Notes under the pieces: generated by a model | What the model was told of the DNA's origin: nothing | Seen by the model: the letters and a program-made list of their open reading frames with translations, nothing else | The model's database searches: none | In this document: in pieces, positions 62,991 through 64,000 of the stretch | Layout: every line of letters starts with the position of its first letter | How positions within the stretch are numbered: position 1 is the first letter of the stretch | Source: Isoetes taiwanensis | Lineage: Eukaryota > Streptophyta > Lycopodiopsida > Isoetales > Isoetaceae | DNA length: 64,000 bases | NCBI GenBank assembly: GCA_021234155.1 | Contig: JAJEKV010000005.1 | Coordinates: forward strand, 15,063,468-15,127,467 | Reading direction: 5' to 3' | Program-made: the position numbers and the translations under genes

Positions 62991-64000
62991 TCCAGACGAC
63001 TCTGAAGAGTGTGGCATTCGTCTTCCACAGCTCCAACCTGGCAAAGCCTCTCCTTACGTGGCTCCGCAATCCATCTCCCGGTCTTAATCCGGAGATGGTG
63101 TGCACCTGTGCGGATAGAGGCAATGAATCTGTGCTTTTTCATGGGTAGATGAGTGTGTAGGTAGCATTGCAGGCCCCGCTCCAATATGGGATTTATGTGG
63201 CATTGATAATATGTCGTCTTGACCTGTTCAAGGGTGCTGGCATCCCATAGCTTGCTAAGGAAGCATGTGTCAAGGTACTGTCTGAGAGTGTGGCGATCTG
63301 CCTCCGTTTGCACTCGGATGCACCTGTGCTCCTGTACATTCCATCTGGCCAGCCACTGAGCTCTTTTCCCGCCAGCAGGCTTTAGGCATTGAGGCCGCAT
63401 TGCCACAGTGTAAGCGAGGTTAGGGAGACGAGTGTTGTCCATGCTGACTACCTTCTGGAAGTAGATGATGTGTCTGTCAAGGGCCCTCTTTTGAAGAGGC
63501 AAGAAACCTGTTTCCTACAACAGTATCTGGTATGGGACTGTGGACTTCACCCCCAGGGCCCGTGCCAAGAAAGCTTTTTGCACCTGCTCCAAGTCATTCC
63601 AAGTGGCGAGAAAAATCACGGGGCCCTAGACCTCGACCTCATAGAGAGGCAGCACCTTGAATAGGTGCGATTGGTGGGCCCAATCATACAGCTCTGCCTT
63701 GTGGCTATTGTTCTGCATTGCATAGAGTGCCTTCCAACCTATTGCAACTCACAGCCGAATGGAATTGTTCCAGTTCATGGCCGTCGGGAACTCCACCCCC
63801 AAATATTTGTAAACAGACACCACTTCAACATTCTGGCCATGATAAGTTAGGATTGGGGCCCTTAGCTGGCGTGCGGACGATACAAGAACTACTTTGGTCT
63901 TGGTTAAGTTGACGCGCATGTCAGTCATCTGGCAAAATGTGTCCAGGGCATCGAGATGGCGTTGCATGTCCGCCTGAGTGTGTGCTAGGAGGTCCACCTC
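62990..64000 (-). pseudogene. LINE fragment of the second lineage, C-terminal half of ORF2
   Basis: The minus strand gives HTQADMQRHLDALDTFCQMT with VNLTKTKVVLVS, VYKYLGVEFPTAMNWNN, ARALGVKSTVPYQ-like and KRALDRHIIYFQKVVSMDNT segments, HINPILERGLQCYLHTHLPM, RFIASIRTGAHHLRIKTGRW and a C-terminal Cys/His motif (LCQVGAVEDECHTLQ). It aligns block by block with the copies at 15.0-15.7 and 33.0-33.6 kb. A few frameshifts are present. The element continues past the window end. Confidence 0.85.

Noticed and set aside
62750-63502. A single 250-residue host protein on the minus strand
   Set aside because: Its first two thirds are LINE ORF2 C-terminal sequence; the rest is chance read-through into intron-like DNA.

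Overview
The window is nuclear DNA of a land plant with a large, transposon-rich genome. The evidence is spliceosomal GT-AG introns, plant-type L1 LINEs with a zinc-knuckle ORF1 and a zf-RVT tail, Helitron-like termini, and the tail of a plant-only LOB-domain (LBD) gene. A seed-free vascular plant such as a fern or lycophyte fits the mix of element families, but the species is an inference. Only three cellular genes can be supported: an adenylate kinase 6 (AK6) gene (coding exons 18471-19375), an intronless FCP1/SCP-like phosphatase gene (56357-57310), and the last exon of an LBD gene (62311-62493, minus strand). Almost everything else is nested mobile DNA.

Layout. 1-2.5 kb: a decayed L1-type LINE. 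3.2-3.6 kb: a 321-bp MITE that split a Helitron-like end. About 6.15-12.36 kb: a GC-rich element bounded by degenerate inverted repeats and arrays of the palindrome GGGTTCGCCTGGGCGAACCC; it carries a C48/Ulp1-like protease gene and two smaller opposing genes. 12.4-15 kb: intergenic with foldbacks. 15.0-16.8 kb: a fragment of a second, non-L1-type LINE lineage. 17.4-17.9 kb: two Helitron-like ends. 18.1-19.4 kb: AK6.

20.891-52.371 kb: what reads as one very large transposon, 31.5 kb as it stands. It is bounded by 32-bp terminal inverted repeats (31/32 identical) and a 4-bp target duplication CTAC. Its left arm carries a decayed 'GHTHED' (DUF7869-like) transposase-like gene. Its right half carries cargo genes, including a degraded FCP1-like phosphatase, among at least a dozen copies of the palindrome AAACGCGCCTGGCGCGTTT. 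Three later insertions interrupt it: a 3.35-kb TIR element with 4-bp duplication GTTT (24.385-27.731), a SINE-like unit plus LINE (about 28.84-34.0), and a 10.5-kb L1-type LINE with 14-bp duplication (41.152-51.656). That LINE is itself split by a 3.94-kb TIR element (42.433-46.371) holding a hairpin array and a 204-bp MITE. Removing the insertions leaves roughly 12.3 kb.

52.4-54.4 kb holds a LINE derivative that keeps ORF1 and a 3' tail but no reverse transcriptase (HAL1-like). 54.4-54.9 kb is a degenerate minisatellite. 56.4-57.3 kb is the phosphatase gene. 57.3-62.3 kb is mostly featureless apart from a Helitron-like end and microsatellites. 62.3-64 kb is the LBD last exon with a LINE fragment lying in what should be its upstream intron.

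The main pattern is that four unrelated-looking TIR elements each carry an array of their own 16-22-bp palindrome, several built on a GCCTGG core, often paired into larger hairpins. At least two of the elements have 4-bp target duplications. This looks like an element architecture worth defining.
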